Shown piece after piece: positions 23,089-31,150 of a DNA stretch of 52,186 nucleotides. The first letter of the stretch is position 1. The number at the start of each line of letters is the position of its first letter. The stretch is from positions 1 to 52,186 of the IMG/VR virus record IMGVR_UViG_3300032334_000367; one strand, written 5' to 3'. A program made the position numbers and the translations under genes. Source of the stretch: a virus. The notes under the pieces were generated by a model that was given only the letters and a program-made list of their open reading frames with translations, was not told the origin of the DNA and did no database searches.

Positions 23089-23593
23089 ATTTAAATGTCG
23101 CATCTCCAGTAATAATTACGTCAGCATTATCCTGAGTTGAATACCGAATAGATGAAAGACTTATAGGAAAACAATCTCTAAATTTAACTCGAATGTTTGG
23201 ATTGTTCTTATTTGTATATAGAGTTAATACTGCATCACTATATTGAGGCTTTTCGGAATTTTTAGCCAACATTGATTGTGGGCTTGATGGTTGTTGTAAC
23301 TTTAAGTTCTTATATTCTTCGAATGATGTTGGAAATGTTATACCGCGAATCCAATCATGAACTGTAAACCAAGAGCGATAGTCTTCATCAACCAAGAATG
23401 AAATGTCTAGTGGCTCATATTCAATTTTATCTCCAGGAACCGCAAGGTCTGAGAATGGAGTACTCTGTTGAGTGCTTCCAGCTGAAACGCCAGGAAGATT
23501 GACCGCACTACAGAAGAATGTAACATATGGCAGTCTAGAGAATATTAATGTAAATTTAGTGCTTTGCGCTAAACTTTGATTTAATGGTTGCAT
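23060..23593 (-). CDS. Tail-tube-related structural protein (gp19-like fold; position of gp3)
   Basis: The 177-residue product has the pattern of tail-tube-type proteins: NLPGVS, a PGDKIEYEPLDISFLVDEDY-like block (about 53-73) and W-rich HDWIRGITFP (about 78-88). Tail tube gp19 and baseplate-tube proteins share this fold. Its length and its place directly after gene 23 also fit the gp3 tail-completion protein of marine T4-like phages. I cannot decide between them. A late-promoter-like CCTAAATA lies just upstream. Confidence 0.7.
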   Translation of the reverse strand: MQPLNQSLAQSTKFTLIFSRLPYVTFFCSAVNLPGVSAGSTQQSTPFSDLAVPGDKIEYEPLDISFLVDEDYRSWFTVHDWIRGITFPTSFEEYKNLKLQQPSSPQSMLAKNSEKPQYSDAVLTLYTNKNNPNIRVKFRDCFPISLSSIRYSTQDNADVIITGDATFKFAYYDVERV

Positions 23594-23618
23594 GTTTAGT
23601 TTCCAAAACCTTGTATAC

Positions 23619-23626
23619 TATTTAGG
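23619..23626 (-). promoter_or_regulatory. Late-promoter-like motif CCTAAATA
   Basis: CCTAAATA on the minus strand (6 of 8 bases of TATAAATA) lies about 26 bases before the start at 23593 and just after the gene 23 terminator. The same octamer precedes gene 13 (38586-38593), which supports its being a genuine variant. Confidence 0.5.
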
Positions 23627-23630
23627 CAAT

Positions 23631-23658
23631 AAAAAAGGGAGGCATTTCTGCCCCCCTT
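23631..23658 (-). terminator. Strong intrinsic terminator after gene 23
   Basis: On the minus strand a 10-bp stem (one G-U pair) with a GAAA tetraloop spans 23635-23658 and is followed by a T-tract (TTTTTT including stem bases). It lies 39 bases after the major capsid stop, as expected for a very highly expressed gene. Confidence 0.88.
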
Positions 23659-23696
23659 AAACTTCTAACTTTCGTTATTGTTTTTAGTTTACGCTA

Positions 23697-25094
23697 TTAA
23701 CGTAGGTTGATAACACCGAACTTGCGGTAGTACACATTGCTATTAGCAGATAGTGCACCAGACGAAGCGGTTGATCCTTCCGAGAATGGATTCATGACTA
23801 GACCATAACGTGTCTTGAAGCCGATCTTAGGCTGGAAGGTGTTAGGATCAATTGCACGAACCATCTGTAGAGGAACGTATGGGCAGTAGAACAAGCCAGC
23901 GTCATAAGCGACGTTACCCTTGTAACCAACCACAACGTAGTCTGTACCAGCTACCGAGTATGGGTCAACATAAACCTTAACGCGACCAAATAGAGTACCA
24001 GCAAAAGTATTGCCAGTGTCGTCAACGGTTAGGTTTGTGCCATTGGTTAGAGCTCCCTGATAATCAAGAAGACCAGTCATTGCTAGGGCTGATGCGACAT
24101 CTGTTGAGCAGATGACGATATTACCCTTGCCGCGACGAGTGTCTTTAGCGATGCGGTTAGCTTCGCGCTCGATCTGGAACATTAGACCCTTATACTTTTC
24201 AACAGCCCAACGACCATCTGTGTCACCAGCGTTTGGCACGCCAACTGCTGATGTTAGAAGACCAGAAGTACCAAGGTTGTATAGACCTGGAGTATTAGCA
24301 GTATTAGCACCAGTCTTAGCGATCGCGTATACAGAACGAACAACCTCACGGTTAATTTCAGCAAGAATTTCTGTTGAAAGAATATTTGCTAGTTCTGTTT
24401 CTGCATCTAGACCGTGAACAGCCTTAAGGTCCTGTGCGAGCTCAAGGGTATACGATGCTTGTAGAGCACGTGTCTTGGCTGTTACAGTTACCTTCTCAAT
24501 TGAGAACCCCATTGCGTTCATGTTTGAAGCAGCAGTTAAATCTTCACCTGTTGTGGTCAACATACCAGCAGCAACGTTTGCCATGTTACCAGCAAATGCA
24601 GCTAGACCAGGGTTATTGCTTAGGGTTCCACCTGGGTTGCCACCAGCAATAAAAGTTGTGTTACCAGAGAACGCAGTATTGGCTTCGTTATATAGAGCTT
24701 CATTAGTGCCGCCCTGTGTAACGTTACCTGTTGAAGTTGGAGCATACTGGCTACGCATTGCAAAGATTAGCCCAGTAGGACCAGTCATTGGCTGAACGCC
24801 GCAGATATCATATGCCATTAGGTTGGGTAGTGAACGACGAACTAGGCTGATTAGAATCGGATCAAAACCAGCAACTGGTGAGCTTGCAGCACTACCAAAG
24901 CCAGCTGACGGATTGCTACCACCAGTAACCATTGTTGTCTCGTGCAACATGCCAGCTTCTTCACGAAGTGCACGCTCTTGATTCTCGAGCACAACTGCAG
25001 TTACTGAACGCTTGTATGGGTCGGTGATAGCACCTAGATCTGGGTGATCTAGGACTGGCGCCCACTTATTTTGAATTGCTTCTGAAAGATACAT
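23697..25094 (-). CDS. gp23: Major capsid protein gp23
   Basis: gp23 forms the hexamers of the T4-type prolate head. The 465-residue product (T4: 521) is Ala/Gly/Asn-rich. It has the N-terminal helical region (about 1-65) normally removed by the gp21 protease, and conserved blocks such as LIRRSLPNLMAYDICGVQPM-type sequence (about 82-103, with Leu-Val in this phage), TGLIFAMRSQY and the C-terminal GFKTRYGLVMNPF. It has the usual place after gene 22 and before a strong terminator. Confidence 0.97.
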   Translation of the reverse strand: MYLSEAIQNKWAPVLDHPDLGAITDPYKRSVTAVVLENQERALREEAGMLHETTMVTGGSNPSAGFGSAASSPVAGFDPILISLVRRSLPNLMAYDICGVQPMTGPTGLIFAMRSQYAPTSTGNVTQGGTNEALYNEANTAFSGNTTFIAGGNPGGTLSNNPGLAAFAGNMANVAAGMLTTTGEDLTAASNMNAMGFSIEKVTVTAKTRALQASYTLELAQDLKAVHGLDAETELANILSTEILAEINREVVRSVYAIAKTGANTANTPGLYNLGTSGLLTSAVGVPNAGDTDGRWAVEKYKGLMFQIEREANRIAKDTRRGKGNIVICSTDVASALAMTGLLDYQGALTNGTNLTVDDTGNTFAGTLFGRVKVYVDPYSVAGTDYVVVGYKGNVAYDAGLFYCPYVPLQMVRAIDPNTFQPKIGFKTRYGLVMNPFSEGSTASSGALSANSNVYYRKFGVINLR

Positions 25095-25111
25095 TTAATT
25101 CTCCTAAAAAA

Positions 25112-26377
25112 TTAGTTTGGTAGAGTTCTAGAGATTGCGCGAACATAACGATCCATTACAGAGTTAGACTCTGCAATTTGAACAGGCTCAACACTTTCTG
25201 TTAACGCGACTTGATTCGAAGCCTGTTTCACCTTTGACTGGTCAGATGAATTATTTGTGAAATAGCTCTCACGAATAATCTTGACCTTCTCAGCATATTC
25301 ACCCTCTGTGGTGAACTCTACACCCTCTGCGAGTGTCTTTACTTTTTCAGCTTGAGTGGCGGTGAGACCCTCGCAAACTGATGATACGATTTCAGACTTA
25401 GCTGCTTCTGTAACTGCCTGGGCAAGCTCAATGTTGTCATTGATGGCTTCATTTAGCTTGTCGTTTAGGGCAGCAATTTCTGCAGCCATTTCTTCCATTA
25501 CATCTACTTGTTCTTCTGGAACATTAATATTATGTTCAGCAAATAGATTCTTTAGACCTTCAATGAATTCTTCTGTAATTTCATTCTTTAGACCCGAGCT
25601 GATTGCAACTTCGTTGTCTTGTACCCACTGCTCAACCATATAGTTGAGGTAGGAATCAACCTGCTCTTCGAGCTCTTGCTTGATTACTTCTACTGATTGC
25701 TCAGCAGCTTCTAGAATGTCTTTTTCTAGTTCTTCAACAACTGTTACAGCGCGAGCAATAACTGCGCCTTCGAAGATTGTTGTAGCCTTTGTGCGGAACT
25801 CTTCTGATAGTTCTTCGCCGTTGAAGAGAGCGTTGATATCTTCCTGAACGCCCATTTGGCTCATCTTCTCTCTTACAAGAGCATACTTAGCCTCGCGGAT
25901 TTCAGCAAGTTCTTCTTCTGAAAGCTCTTCTTGCTCTTCTGAATCATCTTCATCAGAAAAGTCTTCTACATCTTCAACGTCATCTGAATCATCTTCAGCA
26001 AGAACATCTTCTTCATCAACATATTCTTCTTCAGCAATTGCCCTGCCATGAATGTTTGGAGACATTAATGGAGTTTCTGTATTGCCTTGAATATCTTCTG
26101 GGTTAGCTAGTGCCTTAACAGAATTTTGTGGCTGTGGAGAAAGCTTCTTCATGCCTTCCTGACCAATTGGTGCTGGCTTGCCTGGAGCAGCAGCTCTACC
26201 GACTAATGCGGCAGCTCTTGCGCCAATATCCATATTACCATTTGGATCCTGTAATGTTGAACCACCAAGGTCGACAAAATTTGCGCCTTGTAAATTCTTC
26301 ATTGGTTCTGCTGGCGATGAGCTCTTTGATCTTGCTAGAACTTCAGCGGCAGCTTCTGCTAGTGTGCGAACTGTCAT
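25112..26377 (-). CDS. gp22: Prohead core scaffolding protein gp22
   Basis: gp22 is the main scaffold around which the head shell assembles and is degraded by gp21. The 421-residue product is much longer than T4 gp22 (269), very Glu-rich and predicted mostly coiled coil (about 150-370), with an acidic stretch around 120-155 and a Pro/Gly/Ala-rich N-terminal part. Length expansion of gp22 is common in marine relatives. It lies between genes 21 and 23 behind a perfect late promoter motif. Confidence 0.88.
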   Translation of the reverse strand: MTVRTLAEAAAEVLARSKSSSPAEPMKNLQGANFVDLGGSTLQDPNGNMDIGARAAALVGRAAAPGKPAPIGQEGMKKLSPQPQNSVKALANPEDIQGNTETPLMSPNIHGRAIAEEEYVDEEDVLAEDDSDDVEDVEDFSDEDDSEEQEELSEEELAEIREAKYALVREKMSQMGVQEDINALFNGEELSEEFRTKATTIFEGAVIARAVTVVEELEKDILEAAEQSVEVIKQELEEQVDSYLNYMVEQWVQDNEVAISSGLKNEITEEFIEGLKNLFAEHNINVPEEQVDVMEEMAAEIAALNDKLNEAINDNIELAQAVTEAAKSEIVSSVCEGLTATQAEKVKTLAEGVEFTTEGEYAEKVKIIRESYFTNNSSDQSKVKQASNQVALTESVEPVQIAESNSVMDRYVRAISRTLPN

Positions 26378-26401
26378 GAGTAAACTCCTATGATTGTATC
26401 T

Positions 26402-26409
26402 TATTTATA
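26402..26409 (-). promoter_or_regulatory. T4-type late promoter TATAAATA for gene 22
   Basis: A perfect TATAAATA on the minus strand lies 25 bases upstream of the gene 22 start, in the short gap after gene 21. This is the consensus recognised by gp55-RNA polymerase in T4. Confidence 0.75.
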
Positions 26410-26412
26410 AAA

Positions 26413-27057
26413 TTAAAGTTTTGAGAGAAAGCTCTCAAATTGACGTAGCTTAATTTCTTCCAACTGCTTTTGTTTTGCACGAACGATAACTTCTTTCATT
26501 GAAGCAATTTCTGCTTCTTTGATTAAACCATTATCCCATACCCACTCTTTGTTTTCCATAATACCATTAACAAAAGCACCTGGAGCTGAAGGATCAGCCA
26601 CAATATCTGCCGCTGTGGCTAGATAAAAATCTGGTTGAACGTAATTAACACCATTCTTGTTTACAAGAGATCCCATGCCTCTTGATGAAACTCCAACAGA
26701 ACCACCACCTTCAATAAGGCTCTTGGCAATCTTACCCATTGGCGTTTCTAAAATCTTTGCCTTACCAATCCAGACATTTCCTTCTTGTGTAAGGTTTGTA
26801 ATTAAATGTGACACTCTATCTAGGTTGATAGATGGACCGTCTGGATGCCCCAATTCACCAAATGCGCGGTTTTTGTCAACATACTCTTCAGTATAGCGAC
26901 CAACCTCACGTTTCATAATATGAGTTTCGTAAATTCTTCCGTTACGATTTTTTGTCTCAGCAACAAGGAATGGACCTTGAATGTAAAGGCTCTTTACACC
27001 ATTACTTTCTTCGGTAAGATATTTTACTTCTTCTAATGTTTCTGTAATTAGCTTCAT
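26413..27057 (-). CDS. gp21: Prohead core protease gp21
   Basis: gp21 is the maturation protease that cleaves gp22, gp23 and core proteins. The 214-residue product (T4: 212) carries the expected catalytic elements of this serine protease family: His71 in GELGHP, Ser124/125 in VGVSSRG and an Asp at about 151-155. It starts with ATG, follows the basic core protein gene and precedes gene 22. Confidence 0.94.
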   Translation of the reverse strand: MKLITETLEEVKYLTEESNGVKSLYIQGPFLVAETKNRNGRIYETHIMKREVGRYTEEYVDKNRAFGELGHPDGPSINLDRVSHLITNLTQEGNVWIGKAKILETPMGKIAKSLIEGGGSVGVSSRGMGSLVNKNGVNYVQPDFYLATAADIVADPSAPGAFVNGIMENKEWVWDNGLIKEAEIASMKEVIVRAKQKQLEEIKLRQFESFLSKL

Positions 27058-27069
27058 TATAGTTATCCT

Positions 27070-27393
27070 TTAACCCCATCCCTCTCTGCGCGCATTACTC
27101 TGTTTCCATCTTCTAAGTCTTTGCGCAGACTTTGTTTTTGCTCTACGAAATCCCATTCTACGATTAGGATTCTTCTTTGATCTTGCTCTAATTTCTTGAG
27201 CAGTCATTCTTCTTAATTGTGTACCAACTAGTTTGTAACCTTTAATTTTTTTGTTACGAACCCTTTTATTTCTTTGAACAACAATTTGCCCTTTAGGATT
27301 TCTGCGAATACGACGCGCAATGCGCATAACTCTAGCACCAGCTTTCTTTGGCGCTTTAGTATTCTCAGAAAGAAAAGCCTTAAATGTTTTCAT
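27070..27393 (-). CDS. Very basic small head protein, possible prohead core (gp68-like)
   Basis: The 107-residue product is dominated by Arg and Lys throughout (for example RRIRRNPKG and RRMGFRRAK), with an N-terminal MKTFKAFLSE that resembles the start of other core proteins here. Such a protein would neutralise DNA or the acidic scaffold. Its place between gene 20 and gene 21 corresponds to T4 genes 67 and 68. Assignment to gp68 is by position and charge only. It overlaps the preceding gene by one base. Confidence 0.65.
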   Translation of the reverse strand: MKTFKAFLSENTKAPKKAGARVMRIARRIRRNPKGQIVVQRNKRVRNKKIKGYKLVGTQLRRMTAQEIRARSKKNPNRRMGFRRAKTKSAQRLRRWKQSNARREGWG

Positions 27394-27839
27394 TAGCCTG
27401 CAGCGCCACCAGCAGCAGAATATGCACTCATACCATTAGCAAAACCTGCAACCTTGGTGAAAGTTAGTACCATTGAATAAGAATCTAGAGGAACTAACCC
27501 CATCTGTCTCAATACAAGATTTCCGGTTGGACTGGCTGCAGTATTAAACACAGCGGCGCTTAATGTACCTGCTTGTGTTCTACCAATTGTATAGATTGGA
27601 GTATTAGCAGAAGCTCCTTCCCAAGCTAACTGAATATATCCATTAGCACTTACTGAAAACTCAGCCCCAGCTAAAGCGACTAAACATGTTTGTTGAGTGT
27701 TTGCGAAAGCAAGAGTTTTAGGATTTAGAAGAAGTGCATTCGTAGTAGTGACTGCAGCATCATAATATCCTGTGACTTTAATTGCTGTTTGAAATGCAGT
27801 ATCAAATACAGTAACTACTTCTGGTGAATTTACAGCCAT
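27393..27839 (-). CDS. Virion-associated protein of unknown function
   Basis: The 148-residue product is rich in Ala, Thr, Val and Asn with a beta-rich pattern and a Gly/Ala C-terminus, typical of a structural or decoration protein. It has no Cys pairs or catalytic motif beyond a single CLVAL stretch. It lies in the head gene cluster between the gene ending at 27852 and the basic core protein. Function not recognised. Confidence 0.65.
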   Translation of the reverse strand: MAVNSPEVVTVFDTAFQTAIKVTGYYDAAVTTTNALLLNPKTLAFANTQQTCLVALAGAEFSVSANGYIQLAWEGASANTPIYTIGRTQAGTLSAAVFNTAASPTGNLVLRQMGLVPLDSYSMVLTFTKVAGFANGMSAYSAAGGAAG

Positions 27840-27851
27840 TTTCTATACCCT

Positions 27852-28331
27852 TTATTGATTAGCTGTTGTAAAATCAACAGCTGTTTTAAAATCTTGTGGA
27901 TTACCGCTCACATATCTTGTAAACTTAACCCTGTTTGTAAAATGTAATTGCTTTGTCAAATTAACTAGTCTTGCTGCCACAGCTGGCTGCACTTGCGCAG
28001 TTGTACCATTTCCAAATTCAACATTGTCAGGTTGTCCAGTACGAACAATCTTTAATAACCTTTTCATAATAGTTTCATTGATGGTGTCAAGAGGCAATTC
28101 AATTTCCTCTTTCATAACAGCAAGTGGAACTTTTATATTACCAACCTTTCCAGGAAAATAAGGAACGCTAACATCAAGATTGAGCTTGCTGTTGCGATAC
28201 AATGCAATTCTTTCGCCTGTTGGAAACATGCGAATTCCTATGCGTCGTAAGACAACAACAGGTGGAGGGTCTGGCAGCTTGACGTACTCAGCCTCGAGCA
28301 GCGTTCCTCTGATTTCCTTAAAAGATTTCAT
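27852..28331 (-). CDS. Conserved head-cluster protein of unknown function
   Basis: The 159-residue product begins MKSFKEIRGTLLEAEY, similar to the N-terminus of other core proteins in this cluster, followed by a beta-rich domain (about 20-155) with Pro-rich LPDPPPVVVLRR. It is basic overall. By position it may be a prohead core component or minor head protein. No specific family is recognised. Confidence 0.65.
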   Translation of the reverse strand: MKSFKEIRGTLLEAEYVKLPDPPPVVVLRRIGIRMFPTGERIALYRNSKLNLDVSVPYFPGKVGNIKVPLAVMKEEIELPLDTINETIMKRLLKIVRTGQPDNVEFGNGTTAQVQPAVAARLVNLTKQLHFTNRVKFTRYVSGNPQDFKTAVDFTTANQ

Positions 28332-28826
28332 TTATTCCGATACGACCAACTTAGCTTCGCGACCTGTAGCCTTGTGCCAAGATTTACCATCTTTTAACGC
28401 AGCTTCTGGAGAAGGGTGCTTTTGTGTTGACTTCTTACCATTATGCATGTGAAGAGTTACATTAGATCCATGAACATGAACCTTAGCAATATGGTCTACC
28501 ATACCCTCATCAAGCTCGACTTCTTCCTTAACTCCACCGTCATACTTTTCTTTCTTTCTTAGATGCTTTGCTCTGTCTGCCTTTTTCTTGGCAAGGCGAG
28601 CATTATTCTTAGCAACGATGTCAGCAATAGCAGCGCCAGTTGCGCGACCACCGCGAGTCATCTCAATCTTTTCTTCAGCAATTGCTGGATCTTCGAACAT
28701 TGTCGCAGCAATTTCAACTTTCTTAGCATCTAGTGCATCAGAAACTTTTTGGGAAAGAACTTCCTGGAAAAGATCCTGGAAATCGAGAGCATTTTTGTCT
28801 AGTGCTAGGTCAGTAAATCTGTTCAT
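28332..28826 (-). CDS. Prohead core component candidate (gp67-like position)
   Basis: The 164-residue product has a helical N-terminal half with an ALDAKKVEIAATMF segment (about 33-46), a Lys-rich stretch near 75-95 and a C-terminal domain with several His (HVHGSNVTLHMH). Gene 67 lies directly after gene 20 in T4, the same position as here; its start overlaps the gene 20 stop by one base. The assignment to gp67 is positional and uncertain. Confidence 0.6.
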   Translation of the reverse strand: MNRFTDLALDKNALDFQDLFQEVLSQKVSDALDAKKVEIAATMFEDPAIAEEKIEMTRGGRATGAAIADIVAKNNARLAKKKADRAKHLRKKEKYDGGVKEEVELDEGMVDHIAKVHVHGSNVTLHMHNGKKSTQKHPSPEAALKDGKSWHKATGREAKLVVSE

Positions 28827-30472
28827 TATTGATTACCTTTAATAAGTTGGGCAACTTTTTTATTTATATCATCTGGTTGTTTAGGTCCACCAGATGATGG
28901 TGTATTTGCTGATGTATCATCAGGATTATCTTCTTGAGGTTGGTCACCTTGCTGCTGTTGCATTTCAGCTTGCTTCTCAGCCTCTTCTTCTGCTTCTTTC
29001 TCTATCTGTTCTTGCATAATCTGAACTTCTTCTTCATTCAACTGAAGAACATTTTGTAATACCCACTGCTTGGAGAAGTACTGTCCGATATATGGTTGAA
29101 TCACATTTAGAGTGTTAACTCTATTTTGAATTAGTTCAGCTTCCTTCAACTCAACAAAGTTATTGTCTTTGATGAAGTCATAATGAATGTATTGCTTAAA
29201 TTGCTGCCACTCATCAAGAGTGCAAATACCCTTTAGTGCTAGTTGACGAGACATTAGCTCATCAAACATAACAGAAAAACGAGCACGCAACTTGTCGATG
29301 AACTTGTCAAACTTTAATTCATCTCTTGTAATTTCATTCGAACGACCAAGGCTAAATCCTTGTTGTTGCTCGAGTCTTGACACAGGCACATTTAATGCCT
29401 TGTAAAGCTTTTGCTCAAAGTATTTTACATCATCCATCTGACCAAGATTTTGTCCAGCAGGAAGCGTAGTAATTTCAGTAGACTTACCTTCACCACGTCG
29501 AGGCATCCAGAAATCTTCAAGCATAGAAAGTTGACGACGGTCATCACGAATTTCACCTGTTACTGAGTCATATGTTAATTTGTTACGGAACTTTGTCATT
29601 GTATCGCGAAGATACTGCTCTGCTTTTTGACGAGGCATATTGCCAACGTCAACATAGAACACACGACGTTCTGGTGCACGCGAAACACGATAGATTACAG
29701 TAGCGTCTTCAACGAATCTCAATTGATTCATTGGGCGAATTGCTTTATGAATGTAAGAAAGAACTGTAGACTTGGCTGGGTCAAATAGACCCGATGAAAT
29801 ATAAACAACAGAGTCATCTGTTAATTTAGTTCCACCAGCATAGCTGCCTAGAATTTGTGGTGACTGTACGTTATTATTAACAACTTTTTCGTTGTAAAGA
29901 TAGAACGTCTCAATCTTGTCTACCATCTCCATACCATTTTCTTTTTTCTTCTTGATATGGCGAATCTTACGAATACGTCTTGGGTCGACATAGATGAGCT
30001 GCATAATACCAGCTCTTGGATTGTCTGGATCGATAACTATATTGTAATATAGTCTACCATCAACATACCAACGACGGAAAATATCTGAGCCAAAGTTTCC
30101 AAAGTCAAGGAGCCTCATAACTTCCTTGAACTCATCGCGAATCATTTTCTTGATTTTATCTGGTTGTTGTAATTCATCTAGAACAATCTTAACTGTTTCA
30201 CCACGAGTATCGTGGACAATTGATTCATTAATAATATCTTCAATTGCAGACTCAATTTCAGGCTGCATTGCCATTGTTCTATATTTGGTAATTAAGTCTA
30301 CTTCTGAACGATAGGTTCCATCAAGATCGACATAAATGCCATAATGGGAACCAGACTGAATATTGATGGAGCCATCTTCAGTTTGTGGAGTGACGACTGA
30401 TGGAAGCTGCTCTTGCTCATCAGACTTTTGTGAATTGCGGACTAGTTCAAAGCCGAAGAATTTTAGTGCCAT
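28826..30472 (-). CDS. gp20: Portal vertex protein gp20
   Basis: gp20 forms the dodecameric portal through which DNA is packaged and the tail attaches. The 548-residue product (T4: 524) matches along its length, with the N-terminal FFGFELVR, EPEIESAIEDI-type helix (QPEIESAIEDIINE), YVDGRLYYN, PRRIRKIRH and LEDFWMPRRGEGKSTEI blocks. The Gln/Glu/Pro-rich C-terminal tail (about 480-548) is likely disordered. It starts with ATG and a TGAGGA site after a terminator. Confidence 0.97.
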   Translation of the reverse strand: MALKFFGFELVRNSQKSDEQEQLPSVVTPQTEDGSINIQSGSHYGIYVDLDGTYRSEVDLITKYRTMAMQPEIESAIEDIINESIVHDTRGETVKIVLDELQQPDKIKKMIRDEFKEVMRLLDFGNFGSDIFRRWYVDGRLYYNIVIDPDNPRAGIMQLIYVDPRRIRKIRHIKKKKENGMEMVDKIETFYLYNEKVVNNNVQSPQILGSYAGGTKLTDDSVVYISSGLFDPAKSTVLSYIHKAIRPMNQLRFVEDATVIYRVSRAPERRVFYVDVGNMPRQKAEQYLRDTMTKFRNKLTYDSVTGEIRDDRRQLSMLEDFWMPRRGEGKSTEITTLPAGQNLGQMDDVKYFEQKLYKALNVPVSRLEQQQGFSLGRSNEITRDELKFDKFIDKLRARFSVMFDELMSRQLALKGICTLDEWQQFKQYIHYDFIKDNNFVELKEAELIQNRVNTLNVIQPYIGQYFSKQWVLQNVLQLNEEEVQIMQEQIEKEAEEEAEKQAEMQQQQGDQPQEDNPDDTSANTPSSGGPKQPDDINKKVAQLIKGNQ

Positions 30473-30486
30473 GTTTTCCTCATATC

Positions 30487-30517
30487 AAAAATGGGGGGAA
30501 CAAAATAGCTCCCCCCA
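30487..30517 (-). terminator. Intrinsic terminator after gene 19
   Basis: Minus-strand stem TGGGGGGA/TCCCCCCA (30492-30517) with a 10-base loop, followed by TTTTT. It sits between the tail tube stop (30527) and the portal start (30472). Confidence 0.8.
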
Positions 30518-30526
30518 ACAAGTCAA

Positions 30527-31117
30527 TTAAGTGCCAAGAACTTCGCCGAGAGCAGATAACACATTACCAGCTGTGCTATTGTTCTCTGCTGATGTCCAGT
30601 ACTGATATGCAAAGGTGATTGAGAATTCTTCAATCTGATCGTTTGCACTCCAGTTAACTTCGATTGGTGATACATCTACTGGGAACATTCCAACAAACTT
30701 ATAAGTCTTTAGAACATCTCCCTTCTTGCCGTATTGAATTACAGTAGCATCAGCGCCATATCCATTGTCAACAGTTCCTGCTGAAGCAGCACGAATGTTA
30801 GCAACAGGATCTGATAGACCATTAATCCAACGCTCCATGGAATTGCGTACTGTAAAATCTTCGTCGTTAATTACGTTGATTGTCCAGTCTGGATATTGTC
30901 TATTGCCAGCAACCTTTACTTCACGACCGAAGTAGTATGTTGGTGCAATTCCTACTGTTGAGCCAGGTAGCTGAGCAGAGTTACACATGAAGGAGATCTT
31001 ACGATCTACTCCATTTGTCTTTGCATAACCTGGAACGTTCATACGAACTTCAAACAGATTAGGACGTGCACCGTCACCAATAAGTTGTTGTCTAAATTGA
31101 TTTACATTAAAAGCCAT
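30527..31117 (-). CDS. gp19: Tail tube protein gp19
   Basis: gp19 hexamers form the inner tube of the contractile tail. The 196-residue product (T4: 163) shows typical features: N-terminal ARPNLFEVRMNVPG, AQLPGSTVG and a W-containing DWTINVINDEDF block, ending with EFSITFAYQYW. It follows the sheath gene 18 and is followed by a strong terminator, consistent with very high expression. An AATAAATA late-promoter-like motif lies just upstream. Confidence 0.93.
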   Translation of the reverse strand: MAFNVNQFRQQLIGDGARPNLFEVRMNVPGYAKTNGVDRKISFMCNSAQLPGSTVGIAPTYYFGREVKVAGNRQYPDWTINVINDEDFTVRNSMERWINGLSDPVANIRAASAGTVDNGYGADATVIQYGKKGDVLKTYKFVGMFPVDVSPIEVNWSANDQIEEFSITFAYQYWTSAENNSTAGNVLSALGEVLGT

Positions 31118-31142
31118 TTGACTCTCCTAGAGTTCTTAAAGG

Positions 31143-31150
31143 TATTTATT
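31143..31150 (-). promoter_or_regulatory. Late-promoter-like motif AATAAATA for gene 19
   Basis: A 7-of-8 match to TATAAATA on the minus strand, 26 bases before the gene 19 start and overlapping the gene 18 stop codon region. Confidence 0.55.
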
